Source: Paraphaeosphaeria minitans
Lineage: Eukaryota; Ascomycota; Dothideomycetes; Pleosporales; Didymosphaeriaceae
NCBI GenBank assembly: GCA_015832175.1
Contig: WJXW01000014.1
Coordinates: 1,550,001 to 1,614,000 of the forward strand
Length of the DNA stretch: 64,000 nt
Direction: 5' to 3'
A program made the position numbers and the translations under genes. Below, piece by piece: positions 1 to 9,900 of this stretch; positions within the stretch are counted from its first letter, which is position 1, and every line of letters begins with the position of its first letter. Below the pieces are notes generated by a model. That model did no database searches and had not been told where the DNA came from. It was given only the letters and a program-made list of their open reading frames with translations.

Positions 1-254
1 CAGGCGGCAGTACCCCTCATCCACTTTACCATCCTACTGGATCTTCAGCTCGTCAGAGTCGATTTTTGCGGAGAGGGCAGTTCAAGCATGCGTTGTGGAA
101 CTATAAACAGCAGGCCAGCATCCCTAGGTTTCGCACCGTCTTACGTTTCTTGAATCGAGCCTGGACACCTGGTCTTTCCTTGAAATCAACCGTCATCTAG
201 TGTGACTCCCGTCATCGATAGCACTCGACGTCTGCTTCGCCGGCAACGCCTACC
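1..254 (+). promoter_or_regulatory. Upstream region of the dsRNA-binding-domain gene
   Basis: This stretch has normal base composition and no RIP look. No convincing coding frame was seen. A TATA-like CTATAAA lies at 101-107, about 150 bases before the start codon, so most of 110-254 is probably 5' untranslated leader. The start codon context is CTACCATGG, a good eukaryotic initiation context. The assignment as promoter and leader is inferred from position only. Confidence 0.4.
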
Positions 255-662
255 ATGGCCGCTAACCGACAAGAGACCTATGTACAGAAACTTCAAAGTG
301 CGTGCCTTGGTTCCTGCCCCCGTCTGCGACTAACAACCCTCGCCTTTAGACTATTGCACGGCCAATCAAATCGCGCAGCCGCAGTTCCAGGACTATTCAG
401 ACCCAAGAGGTATGCTTCCCATCAGCAAGCCCACCTCCCTGTGACATGTCGTTAATTATTCAAAGGGATTAGAACTGCCTGGTCAAGCGGCGTTGTCGTG
501 CAGGGCCGTGAATTCCGAGCCCACCTCTGGCGCGACTATCGTTATCTCGAACAATCCCGCGAAGAGGCCGCCGAAATTGCTTGGAAGACTTTGAATGGGA
601 TGTCTGTCACAAATACGGCACAATTTACATACGGACGTGGGCATTCTGCAATGTCTAGATAG
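255..662 (+). CDS. Small three-exon protein with one double-stranded-RNA-binding domain
   Basis: The gene model is join(255..297, 350..409, 466..662), giving 99 residues and a TAG stop. Intron 1 (298-349) has donor GTGCGT, a CTAAC branch motif and acceptor TTTAG. Intron 2 (410-465) has donor GTATGC and acceptor AAAG. A TAG acceptor seven bases later (471-472) would shift the frame and truncate the protein, so the AAAG site was preferred. Joined this way, about residues 9-78 follow the dsRBD plan: an N-terminal helix YVQKLQNYC, a strand with PQFQDYSDPRG, the segment RTAWSSGVVVQG, and a C-terminal helix SREEAAEIAWKTL. Such domains bind A-form RNA duplexes; the target and partner are unknown. 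The short length suggests a stand-alone domain protein. It is the only gene here with normal codon use. The single-exon frame 255-455 is a read-through of intron 1 and is not a separate gene. Splicing is inferred and needs transcript evidence. Confidence 0.72.
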
Positions 663-938
663 ACAATGCTTCTGTAATATATCACTACCACACTATTGTT
701 ACACGCCAGCCACACCTCTTATTTGGAGTAAGAACTACTACTATATCCAACCATAGTGGCTATTAGGCGTAAAGTCTTTTAGTGCTAATACCTATAATTC
801 ATTAAACTTTAATTTAGACTTTTATTATAGAGTTTATTTACCTTACTTATTACTTATAATAAAAGAGGAACATAGTAAGGAGAGAAGAATAAGCTTCTTA
901 CGGTAGAACTTTATACACCAGAGAAAACTTAGGGCTAA
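663..938. other. Compositional boundary and 3' flank
   Basis: The first ~100 bases are probably the 3' untranslated region of the preceding gene. From about 780 the sequence becomes TpA-rich and loses CA and TG dinucleotides, and it stays so for the rest of the window. No coding frame or repeat was recognised here. The TAA just before 939 is the left target duplication of the next transposon. Confidence 0.5.
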
Positions 939-960
939 GGGCCTGTTCAGTAGACGTGAT
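939..960 (+). repeat. Left terminal inverted repeat of the Harbinger element
   Basis: It starts GGGCCTGTTCAGTAGACGTG, pairs with the inverted copy at 3741-3762 with four transition mismatches, and is preceded by TAA. Confidence 0.85.
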
Positions 961-1129
961 CTAGAGGCTTAATCTCATCTTAATTACTAGATCTAGTTAG
1001 GCTCACATTAAGATCACGCTGTGTTCAGTTTAAGCGTAATCTTAACGTTATAAATAGAGGTCTAATCTAGGAGTAATTAACTAGCTAAATTAAACCCTGC
1101 TAGTGCTAATAGTATCTATGTTTATACCT

Positions 1130-2200
1130 ATTTAAGCGTGAGATTATAAGTTAAACTAAGTATAAAGTTAAAAGGTCTATCTTATCTAATCTTAGAGCTT
1201 TTTAACGCTGTAATACTTAGTAGAGAGGCCTTTATAGGCGTTATAGAAGTGTTAATAGTAGTAACTTTAGTATTAATTAACGCTATAAAGAGGACTCTAG
1301 TGCTACTTATAGGCGTAAATAAATGCGTAGAGGATATATGCCTAGGTTTAGCTTAGCTAGCTAGGTGCCTTATTAATAACTTATACCTATATAAGAAGAT
1401 GTAACTCTAGCAAAGTACGTTTAAGGCTCTTATTACTTACTATAGATAACATGTTAAGGATAGCTAATAAATTAAGGTAGAGAAGAAAGTACTTACGTTT
1501 CTATATATCTACGCGTAAGGAGCTAGGTAGCAGGAAGCTAAACACTACTATAGGCACTTACTAAGTATAATTACTATATATATATATAGAAATTTTACCT
1601 AACTTTTGCTAACGTTAGTAGTAACTTTTATAAAGTTCTTGCTATAGTCCTTTTACTATACCTAGAAGTTATATATTTACTCTCTAGCGCCTGCCTAGAG
1701 GCTATACGTAATAACCTAAAATATATACCTTTCTTTAAGAACTATGTAGGAGCTCTTAATAGGTTAAAATTTAAGGTCTACGTGCTAGTAGATAACTCTA
1801 AATAATATAGAAATTGCTATAGATACCTCTCCTAAAACGTATTAGTAGCTGTTAACTTTAATATAAACTTTATATACATCTTAGCTAGCTAGAAGGGTAG
1901 CGCTTATAACGCCTAGGTGCTTATAGACGCTTATTAATAAGGATTTACAGCTCCTCTAGGTAAGTATTACCTAGTGGACGCTAGGTATATAAATAGTAAT
2001 ATAACGCTTATACTATATTATAGTATACGCTATTACCTTTAAGAGATAGCGTAGCTACTAGATAGTAGGCCTTAAATAGTAGAGGAGCTGTTTAATTACT
2101 AGTATAGTAGTTTCTAAAATGTTATTAAGTGTACGTTTAGCGTATATAATCTAACTAATTAAATAGGCAGCGTAGGTAAGAACTTTAAGTAGCTACCTAC
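1130..2200 (+). pseudogene. Harbinger DDE transposase (HARBI1-like), inactivated
   Basis: Reading one plus-strand frame through many TAG/TAA codons recovers the order typical of PIF/Harbinger nucleases. Before ~1690 is a helical segment ending FYLTFANV...NFYKVLAIVLLYLEVIYLLSSACLEAIRNN. It is followed by FFKNYVGALNRL, the decayed GALDGTH motif with the first catalytic Asp now Asn. Next come NVLVAVNFNINFIYILAS, corresponding to the FDM/VLAGWEGS region with the second Asp, then GKYYLVDARYINS (LADAGYAN) and RPxxxEELFNYxxSSLxNVIKCTFSV near the C-terminal acidic residue. The enzyme would cut and paste the element at TAA sites. Catalytic residues and the reading frame are broken, so this copy is dead. 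Start and end are approximate. Confidence 0.82.
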
Positions 2201-2559
2201 GTACGCTAGTAAGTGGTATAAGAACTTTTTCTAGGAGGTTACTATTACGAAGGATTAACGCCTAATAAATTAGTCTTTAATAAGGGAGAAGTAGGAGTTA
2301 CAGCGTAAGGAGATAGTAGAGGAGATATAGGCGTTGTATAAATAAGCGATTTAGGAAAGTGAGGTGTAGGAGAGAAGGCGTAGGTTACTAGAGTAGCAAT
2401 ACTATAAAAGGTAAGTAAAATACTAACTAGCGCATAGACTACTATTGCTAGTTTTAGCGCGTTACACTAATCTACTTTTATATACTTATTAACTTTCTAT
2501 AGAAACTCTATAACTTACTCCTTTTCCTTTAACTTACTATTACCCTTTTAAGTTAGCCT

Positions 2560-3200
2560 AATAGCGTGCAGTCGTAGCTGCTTATTATATAGAACACCTA
2601 GCTACTTATTTACCTTATTTTTTACCTAAGTTTTCTACACTAATTAAGGCTTAAGACTTAGATAGAGCTTAGCGACAAAGGGTAACTTAAAACGCTTAGT
2701 AATTAGTATCTTTAAGTAGTAATCTAGGACGCTATATATCCTTATAAAATAATTAATTGCCTCCTACTAGGGATCCTTTAATAGAGCTTCTACTAATCCT
2801 CTAATTTCTATAGCTATATTACTAACCTGCTTACTTAACTTATTAGCTAAAGTTATCTTTTTATAAGATTTCTCTACTATAGTTAACATCTCTGTACGCC
2901 TTTTATAAGGCCCTAGAGTCTTTGTCTTATTACTATCCTCCTTACTATTACCTTTAACTATTACTATAATTAATTAATTAATATCTTTTACTTTAGCTCT
3001 ATTAGTAATTACGCTATTAAACAGTTACTAGTGTAAGTTCTTATACACTAGAGACTTTGTATAATATTTTTAAGCGTCTAGGTGTTTTTTAAAGTACTCT
3101 ATTAGCGCCTAGCTATCTCTTATAATAATGCCAAACTTATTTATAGTAAATCTAGAGAGGTTGTTTAGTTCTTACTAGACTTTCTAGTCTACCTTATAGC
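2560..3200 (-). pseudogene. Myb/SANT-like DNA-binding protein of the Harbinger element, inactivated
   Basis: On the minus strand a frame interrupted by RIP-type stops reads NNLSRFTINKFGIIIRDS, then ALIEYFKKHLDA and KYYTKSLVYKNLH, followed by an acidic and Lys-rich linker and a helical tail (LANKLSKQVSNIAIEIRGLVEALL). Fungal PIF/Harbinger elements usually pair the transposase with such a SANT-like protein, which helps the nuclease reach and bind the ends. The convergent orientation relative to the transposase fits that layout. I did not identify the tryptophans of a Myb fold with certainty because TGG codons are the ones RIP destroys, so the domain name is inferred from position and general pattern. 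Confidence 0.55.
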
Positions 3201-3740
3201 TATTATAGCGATTTTTACACTACTAGATAGATAACACTACACCTAGTAGAGACACTAAGGCTACTTTTTTAGCTACTATACGCTATACTATAACTTTATA
3301 ACTAGTATCTATATGTTGCCTATAGTCCTCTACCTACTCTATAAGCGCTAAGAGGAGCGTCTTAATTATATATAGTAACTATAGACTCTAACCCTAGCTC
3401 TCTCTAGGCGTTAGCGACGCAATAAATATTAATAGAGATAACGCTAGTGTCTATAATAAAAGAAAAAGAGTTAACGTTAGTAATAGAGTAGGTATTAAGC
3501 TTTATAAGAGCTCTTACAACGCCTTACACACTAGAGTACTTAGAGTTAGTATAGAGGATTAATTAATAACACTAAAGTTTAATAAGATAAGACTTTTAGA
3601 TAGGTAGTTACTAAATATAGGTTAATCTAGGTACGTTAGAAGCGGGTCTTTAGAACAATTTATATAGCTATACTAATAAAAAATTCTGCGCTAGCGCTTT
3701 ACTAAAACTGGGCGAGATTAAGCCTAGATTACGATTTAAA

Positions 3741-3762
3741 ATCACGCCCACTAAATAGGCCC
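3741..3762 (-). repeat. Right terminal inverted repeat of the Harbinger element
   Basis: The reverse complement starts GGGCCTATTTAGTGGGCGTG and is followed by TAA at 3763-3765, matching the TAA before 939. Confidence 0.85.
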
Positions 3763-4065
3763 TAAATTAGGACAGAAATACAGCTCTATAATTAGCCTGA
3801 AAGCCTATTTTTCTAGATACTAATTAGCTCTTAAAACCTAACGTAATAACGTTTTACTAAGCCAAAATAGATGCACCTAATTAGATAACTACGCTATTTT
3901 AGTCACAAATATTAAAATATTAGCCCTAAATATATACGCTAGTATCTACTATCTACACTAGCCACACCAGCCATAAAATAGTGAAATATTACTAAGATAA
4001 TATATATACTAGACCTAATACTATACTAGTACTAAACACAAGTATAAATATAAATATAAATATTA
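3763..4065. other. AT-rich spacer
   Basis: About 300 bases with no coding frame and no repeat that I recognised. The segment ends in a TAAATA-rich run just before the ATATT target duplication of the next element. Confidence 0.5.
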
Positions 4066-4070
4066 ATATT

Positions 4071-4308
4071 TGTCCGTACAGTTTATCGTACAAATAGCAC
4101 TAAGTGAAATAGGGGCCTACCTACCTATAGGGACCCGCACAAGGACCCACTACTTAGGTTAGCGCTAAGAGGCAGAGACTTTATAAAGCCCTTAGTGCCC
4201 CTTTGTACAATAGACAAGACGTAATTAATTAAACCTACTTCTTACCCTTTGCACAATAGTATACTATTAACCCTTAAATACTTAATTATAGATTAAGCCA
4301 AACTAACA
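4071..4308 (+). repeat. 5' LTR of copy 1, short 238-bp form
   Basis: It begins TGTCCGTACAG and ends CCAAACTAACA (TG...CA). It holds one copy of the ~74-bp unit that is doubled in the long LTR form. Confidence 0.85.
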
Positions 4309-4760
4309 CTAATTAGTGGTTAATTCCAATTAACTACAAACTAGTAAGGTCTAAAGACAGAGCGCCCTACACGCTAAATACGTAGGCTCTGTATTATTAC
4401 CTTTACTAGAGATTAAATTTTAAATTATATAATAAGTAGAAACAAAGCGCACATATCTATAAAGAGTTATATAATCTAGTCTAAGCTATTCTATAAAAAA
4501 GAAAGGAGATAATACCTTTACTAGAGATTAAATTTTAAATTATATAATAAGCAGAAATAAAGTACATATATCTATAAAGAGTTGCACAATCTAGTCTAAG
4601 CTATTTTATAGAAAAGAAAGGAGATAGTAAGCATATTTATAACCCTAAAAAACACGTTGCATAATTAAACTAGCAATAACTAAACGTAAACACGTCGCAC
4701 AATTAAACTAGTAATAACTAAACGTAGACACGTCGCACAACTAAGAAAGATAATAATAAC

Positions 4761-6740
4761 ATAGCCTTAAGACTAGAAGACTTCCTAAAGGAACTATAAC
4801 CTAAGGACGTCGCGCAATAATTAATACTGCCTCCTTAGTAAGAAGACAAAGTAATATAGCTTTAATAAGTAAAAGAATTAATAAACATTAAGGCTATTAC
4901 CTTAAAAAGAGAGATTGCACAAAAGTACTAGGTAGATAGAGTAAATCTACATAGCTACCTACCCCCTTCTCTAAAATAGCTAAATACTTATATAGTATAT
5001 ATAATTGCGTAATATCGCGCAAGCAGCCTTAAAAGTAAAGAGGTAATTTCTTCTTTTACTAAAGATTTTAATAACTAGAAGGAGAGAACCTTTAATAAAA
5101 TTAGTTATATAGTAAGAAGAGAGCTTATTACTTTTCTTACAAAGAAAAGCTTTATCGCTACTAATTCTATAATAAAGGACACTTATGTAAAGAAACTCTT
5201 TAAACTGTTATAGCTTAACTATAAGCTATAGACCCTTTATATAATAACGCTGTAACTATAACCTAAACTACTTTACACAATTCTAATAATGTAACCTACA
5301 CTATCTATAGGCAATATATATACACATAGAGTACAGCTAGGGCCCATTTTTATACATGCGAGGATAGAGACACTATATATAGAGCCACACTAGTAGTAGT
5401 AGCCTAAAACCTAGACTACTTTTACCTAATAAACTACATCGTACAAAGAGGCTAGACACTCCTAGTCTTTTTAATAACTAGGAGATTATGCTTATATCTA
5501 GCTAGATAAAATTATTCTCTTTTAGAAGGCTTAGAATAAAGAGAATAACTATACTAGTAGGCTGTATAACATCCTAGTAGACAAGGTAAAAGTTTTTAGA
5601 GAACTATACTATAGGCTAGGTATACTATAGAACTAGTATGTAAATATCTTCCTAGGAATCCTTTCTAATCGTGCGAGTACCTACTACCTACATAATATTA
5701 GACTAGGACTTTTATAGGATAAATTATATAACAGACTAAATAGGCACTTTAACACTAGTGTTAATTATAATTAGTACTAGATAGACTAGACTACTCTTAC
5801 CTTTAAACACTATAAAAAGGATAATCTACCTACTATATTGCATAAGGTCTTAGAAGTAATAATTAATAAGCTTACTTTAGCCTAAAGGGCTTTTAAATAA
5901 GGCTTTAGTAGTAAACTATAACTACACACTACTATTATATAAGTATACCGTAGCTATCCTAACCTTAAATAAGCTATATTTAACCCTAAAAATATAGTAG
6001 AAGGCTTACTTAGTAACCTTTATACATTACTCTAAATTACTAAAAATAGAAAGAAGTTACAGTTCCTCTAAGATAGTAAAAAAGTATACTACACTAATTA
6101 ATAATACAACAATCCTAATTATATAAGAGGATCTAGCCCCTCTAGAGGTAGATTAACCTTTAGACTAAAAAGAAGAGGTAACTTTAGAAGTTTAAGCTCT
6201 TACATAAAGTAGAAATACTTTATATACTATAAAAAAAGATACTAGTCTACTAACTATCTACTAAGGGATACCTAGTAAGCTAGAAGGTAATACATATTAT
6301 TATATACTAACTTCTATAAATATAAACCCTCTACTATAGATGTACAAGCATATATCCTTAACTTTAAAAGAGAGCTAGAGGAAGAAGACTATTATATAAA
6401 AAAAGAGGAAAATAAACAAGACTAATAGAGTAATAAAGAAAAAGCATAGAAGGCTACCTTATACTTTACTTCTACTATATACCTTTATTATATAACTAGA
6501 AGAAATCCTTCTATACCTACTTACTAAGACCTAGCGCTAAGTATTGCATTACTTAACATTCTACCTTTTATTTACGCACAGGATATATACCTAGAAAAAG
6601 CCTTATTACGCGATATAACTCTACTACTATATAAAGGGATAGAGTAAGAACTAAGTAGGTTAGCTATTACTACCTATTTATATAAGAGTAGGTGTAAATA
6701 GGACCTCTACTACACAGCGACACTATACCTACCTTACAAC
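4761..6740 (+). pseudogene. Copia family 1 Gag, inactivated (copy 1)
   Basis: The frame can be followed by comparison with the less damaged copy at 52093. It opens with MASRLGDFLEEL (the ATG is ATA here). It continues with a helical capsid-like part containing the LYNILVDKAKVFRELYYRLG region, and ends with a zinc-knuckle segment near 6215-6260 whose pattern KCFIxxKKxxxSTNxLL corresponds to the fungal copia knuckle with Cys and His residues partly replaced by Tyr. Beyond the knuckle, the deletion join at about 6496 fuses Gag to sequence that lies in the 3' region of the full-length element, so the C-terminal tail is not native. Gag would package element RNA into particles. Many TAG/TAA codons make it non-functional. 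Confidence 0.75.
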
Positions 6741-6839
6741 CTATTCTAATAGGGGAAGGCTAACTGTATAGATAGAAAAGGATAGGAGAAGGAAAGCGTA
6801 CAATAGATATAAGCTATTATATAAAAGAAAAGTTGCTAG

Positions 6840-7151
6840 TGTTTATATAGTTTATTATATAAATAGCACTAAGTAAAATAGGGGCCTGCCTACCTATAGG
6901 GACCCGCATAAGAACCCACTACTTAGGTTAGCGCTAAGAGGTAGAGACTTTATAAGGCCTTACCTACCTATAAGGACCTGCATAAGGACCCCCTACTTAG
7001 GTTAGCGCTAAGAGGCAGAGACTTTATAAAGCCCTTAGTGCCCCTTTATATAATAGACAAGACGTAATTAATTAAACCTACTTCTCACCCTTTACATAAT
7101 AGTATACTATTAACCCTTAAATGCTTAATTGCAGATTAAGCCAAACCAACA
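6840..7151 (+). repeat. 3' LTR of copy 1, long 312-bp form
   Basis: Homologous to the LTR at 4071 but with a tandem duplication of ~74 bp. It begins TGTTTATATAG and ends CCAAACCAACA, followed by target duplication ATATT. Confidence 0.85.
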
Positions 7152-7156
7152 ATATT

Positions 7157-7352
7157 AATATTAATAAAAATAAAAATAGAGGTATATTCTTACCTTAATA
7201 AATCTACTATCTAGCTACTTAGAGATAAATTCTAACTATAATAGGCTAGGACTAGAGCTACACTAGCTATATTAGGCTAAGGTAACTATTAGACTAGACC
7301 TAATAGGGTAATCGGCCTAATACTTTTTAAAATATATATATATATATATACA
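7157..7352. other. Degenerate sequence leading into the 160-bp array
   Basis: AT-rich, non-coding. Short phrases (CTAGCTA, CTAATA, GCCTAA) resemble the array unit, so this may be a worn outer copy. A TA dinucleotide run is at 7332-7350. Confidence 0.4.
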
Positions 7353-8607
7353 CGCTTTAATAATTAAGTCTACTACCTAGCTATATAGGGTATTATTCTA
7401 GCTATAGAAGGCTAGTCTAGAAGTTCTACTAGCTATTATAGGTTACACCTAGTTATATGCTAGTCCTAATATACTACTAGGCTTAAAATTTTTTTTATTA
7501 TATATTTATACTCGCTTTAGTAAATTAGATCCATTACCTAGCTATATAGGGTATTATTCTAGCTAGAAATGGCTAGTCTAAAAGCTCTAGTAGCTATTAT
7601 AGATAATATCTAGTATAATACTAGCTCTAATATAGTATAAAGCCTAAAAGCTTCCTAAATATAAGATTCTTTTTGCTTTAATAATCTAGTCTTATTACCT
7701 AGCTATTTAGGACATTATTCTAGCTATAAAAGGTTAGTTTAGAAGTCCTACTAGCTATTATAAGCTATACTAACTACTACGCTAGCCCTAATATAGTATA
7801 AGCCCTTAAATCTTTCTAAATATAAACCTATCCTCGTGTTACTAAATTAGGTCTATTACCTAGCTATATAGGATATAATTCTAGCTATAAAAGGCTAGTT
7901 TAGAAGCTCTACTAGTTACTATAAGCTATACTTAGTGCTACACTAGCCCTAATATAGTACTAGGCTTTAAAAACTTCTAAATATAAACCTAACTTTATTT
8001 TGCTAAATGTTAAGATCCGAAGGCTAGGCCTCCTAGGATTTTTATATATATCTACATTCGTTGTTTAAGTGGCACAGCACAAGAGGTTACGTAACCTAAT
8101 TAGTGTAATTAAAGCGCCAAGATAACTAATTAGACTAAGCACTTAATATACTAAGTAACTAATTCGTGCTTAATTAGTTTAATTAGAGCGATTAGTCCAC
8201 TAATTACTTAAAGTATATAGGAACGCGAGAATGGGCTCTCTATACTTATATTTAATCTATTTATTAATCTATTATTTAGATTCTAGCAGACTTAATTGTT
8301 AACTTGTTACACTTTATTAAGATACTAACGTATTAATAAAACCTTCTACCTTCTATAAGTACTCCTGCCTAAGAACTAACCTTAACCCTTTAGGACTAGC
8401 TACCCTCTTGGATTTAACACTAGATTAGGTCTATTACCTAACTATAGAAGGTATTATTCTAGCTATAAACGGCTAGTCTAGAAGCTCTACTAACGTCTAT
8501 AAGTTACGCCTAGTACTACGCTAATCCTAATAAACTACTAGGCCTAGAATCTTTTTAAATAGAAATATATTCTCGCTTTAATAAACTAGACCTATTACCT
8601 ATCCAAG
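7353..8607. repeat. Tandem array of ~160-bp units
   Basis: Five full units and a partial one begin near 7353, 7512, 7673, 7835, 7999 and 8574; the last interval excludes an inserted LTR. Spacing is 158-164 bp. Each unit reads roughly GCTTTAATAA, TCTATTACCTAGCTATATAG, TATTATTCTAGCTATA, GGCTAGT, AAGCTCTACTAGCTATTATA, then CCTAATATA and GCCTAAAA. The array stops abruptly within a unit near 8607. No coding capacity was seen. Nucleosome-scale period and AT-richness are satellite-like; a role is unknown. Confidence 0.8.
8008..8419 (+). repeat. Solo gypsy LTR, U3 type A, inside the array
   Basis: It begins TGTTAAGATCC and ends GGATTTAACA, with target duplications CTAAA (8003-8007) and CTAGA (8420-8424) that differ by one transition. 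No internal sequence is present, so this is the product of LTR-LTR recombination after insertion into the array. TATA-like GTATATAG lies at 8213-8220. It is nearly identical in layout to the LTR at 58356-58766. Confidence 0.88.
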
Positions 8608-8823
8608 AGGAAGAGGCGTCGGTGGTTATAGACGCGCTAAGATTAACTTAGTGTTAGGGTTAGAGTTAACGAATTAGGTAGGATTTAATACTAGAAACGC
8701 GTTAGACTAGGGGTAGAAACAATCCTATTCCCTAGCTATTTCTATTTCTTTTTTATTCCAATTTATCTTAACATAACCTCTTATACTAATCTACCATCTC
8801 TTATTTACAAAATAGGATAGTAA
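8608..8823. other. Unassigned spacer between array and gypsy LTR
   Basis: The ~215 bases begin with a less AT-rich part (AAGAGGCGTCGGTGG). I see no coding frame, terminal repeat or match to other parts of the window. Confidence 0.4.
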
Positions 8824-9292
8824 TGTTAAATCCAAGAGGGTAGCTAGTCCTAAAGGGTTAAGGTTGGTTCTCAGGCAGGAGTACTTACAGAAGGCGGAAG
8901 GTCTTGTTAATATAATAGTATCTTATAAAGTATAACAAGTTAACAATTTAGTCTGCTAGAATCTAAACAATAGATTAATAAACAGATTAAATATAAGTAT
9001 AGAGAGTTTATCCTTACGTTCCTATATACTAAGCAAAGTCCGCTCTATAGGAAGCGCTCTATAGAGAGCGGTTACGTGTATTATACTCTAGTACAGAGCA
9101 ATTAAGCACTCTATAGAGAGTAGTTATATGTGTTATACTCTAGTATAAAGTAATTAAGCACTCTATAGAGAGCGGTTACATAACTCCTTTATTTAAGGCG
9201 TAGCTAGCCTTAAATCCCTACTTAATCTTTACTACGCGCTTACTAGGTATAAAACTAGCTTCTTACTATTATATAGATTTTAGATCCTAATA
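8824..9292 (-). repeat. Left (3') LTR of gypsy element A, U3 type C
   Basis: In minus orientation it begins TATTAGGATCTA and ends GGATTTAACA. The R-U5 half matches all other gypsy LTRs here, but the U3 half is unrelated and contains a 52-bp tandem repeat built around CTCTATAGAGAGCGGTTAC (units at about 9054, 9106 and 9158). A polypurine tract, AAAAGAGAGGGGATAA on the minus strand, adjoins it at 9293-9308, so it is a genuine 3' LTR. Confidence 0.82.
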
Positions 9293-9900
9293 TTATCCCC
9301 TCTCTTTTATAGATTTGTCCTAAATTATATATTTAGATCTTAGCTATTGTTACGTAAGCTATTCTACTAACCCCACTTACTATAAGTATATCTATTAGCA
9401 TTATACCTAGTAACTCTACTATTTAAAAATATTAATTGTATCACGAGATCTAAGAAGCTAACATTATTATAGAGAACCCTTATATTAACTAGAGTTTTAA
9501 AGGTTCTATTTACTATATTATACTAGGTTTAGGTTTAAAGTATTCTAAATATGTTTACTTAAGTTATCCTTATGTGAACATAAGTTAGTTATTGCTAGAT
9601 AAGACTCGCGAGGAGTATAAGAAGAAGGTTAAGAAGGATAAAAAGGCGTTGTCTCTCCTAATAGTGCAGTTATTATAAAATAAAAAGATACTGCCTTAAG
9701 CTAAAGAGCGTACTTATAAGAAAACGTTATATCTAGCTATAGAAATAACTGCAGATAGTAAAGACATAAATGTAGATACTATTAATTATCCTACTGCTGT
9801 AGTAACTGTTAGTTACTCTACAGTAATATAGTTAACGCTTAATATAGTAGATACTATAGCGTTAGTACTATAATTATCCTAGGTATGTTTATGTTTCTAA
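9293..9900 (-). other. Atypical 3' tail of gypsy element A
   Basis: Between the chromodomain and the polypurine tract lie ~600 bases not shared with the corresponding tail of the plus-strand copy at 58020-58355. On the plus strand a short Lys/Glu-rich phrase can be read near 9600-9700, but no family is recognisable. It could be a 3' untranslated region specific to the type C subfamily, or a captured fragment. Confidence 0.45.

Larger units (their letters stand above)
939..3762 (+). mobile_element. PIF/Harbinger-type DNA transposon, RIP-degraded
   Basis: The 2.8-kb element is bounded by ~22-bp inverted repeats beginning GGGCCTGTTCAG and flanked on both sides by TAA, the 3-bp target duplication typical of PIF/Harbinger elements. 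It carries the usual two genes of the superfamily: a DDE nuclease on the plus strand and a Myb/SANT-like DNA-binding protein on the minus strand, arranged tail to tail. Both are destroyed by in-frame TAG/TAA codons. The four mismatches between the two ends are all transitions, as expected from RIP. The element sits about 275 bases downstream of the dsRBD gene, as the first repeat of the AT-rich block. Superfamily assignment is firm because ends, target duplication and transposase agree. Confidence 0.88.
4071..7151 (+). mobile_element. Copia family 1, pol-deleted derivative (copy 1)
   Basis: The element is bounded by direct LTRs and by perfect 5-bp target duplications ATATT (4066-4070 and 7152-7156). 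The internal part (2.53 kb) encodes only Gag. Compared with the pol-bearing copy at 40028-47221 it lacks about 4.2 kb, with a CTAG at the join (6496-6499). The leader holds a 115-bp direct duplication starting near 4399 and a shorter ~38-bp repeat near 4650-4735. A purine-rich stretch lies just before the 3' LTR. This copy is heavily RIP-mutated: the Gag start codon is ATA. Unusually, its 5' LTR is 238 bp and its 3' LTR 312 bp. It must have moved with enzymes from a full-length relative. Confidence 0.88.

Noticed and set aside
255..455. Single-exon 66-residue protein
   Set aside because: It reads through intron 1 and ends in intron 2; splicing gives a protein with a recognisable domain instead.
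4071..7151. DNA transposon or Helitron interpretation of the repeated ~240-310-bp ends
   Set aside because: The ends are direct, not inverted, start TG and end CA, have 5-bp target duplications and enclose a Gag, so they are LTRs.
8645..8665. Telomere-like TTAGGG
   Set aside because: Only one TTAGGGTTAG occurs, without tandem repetition, so it does not indicate a chromosome end.
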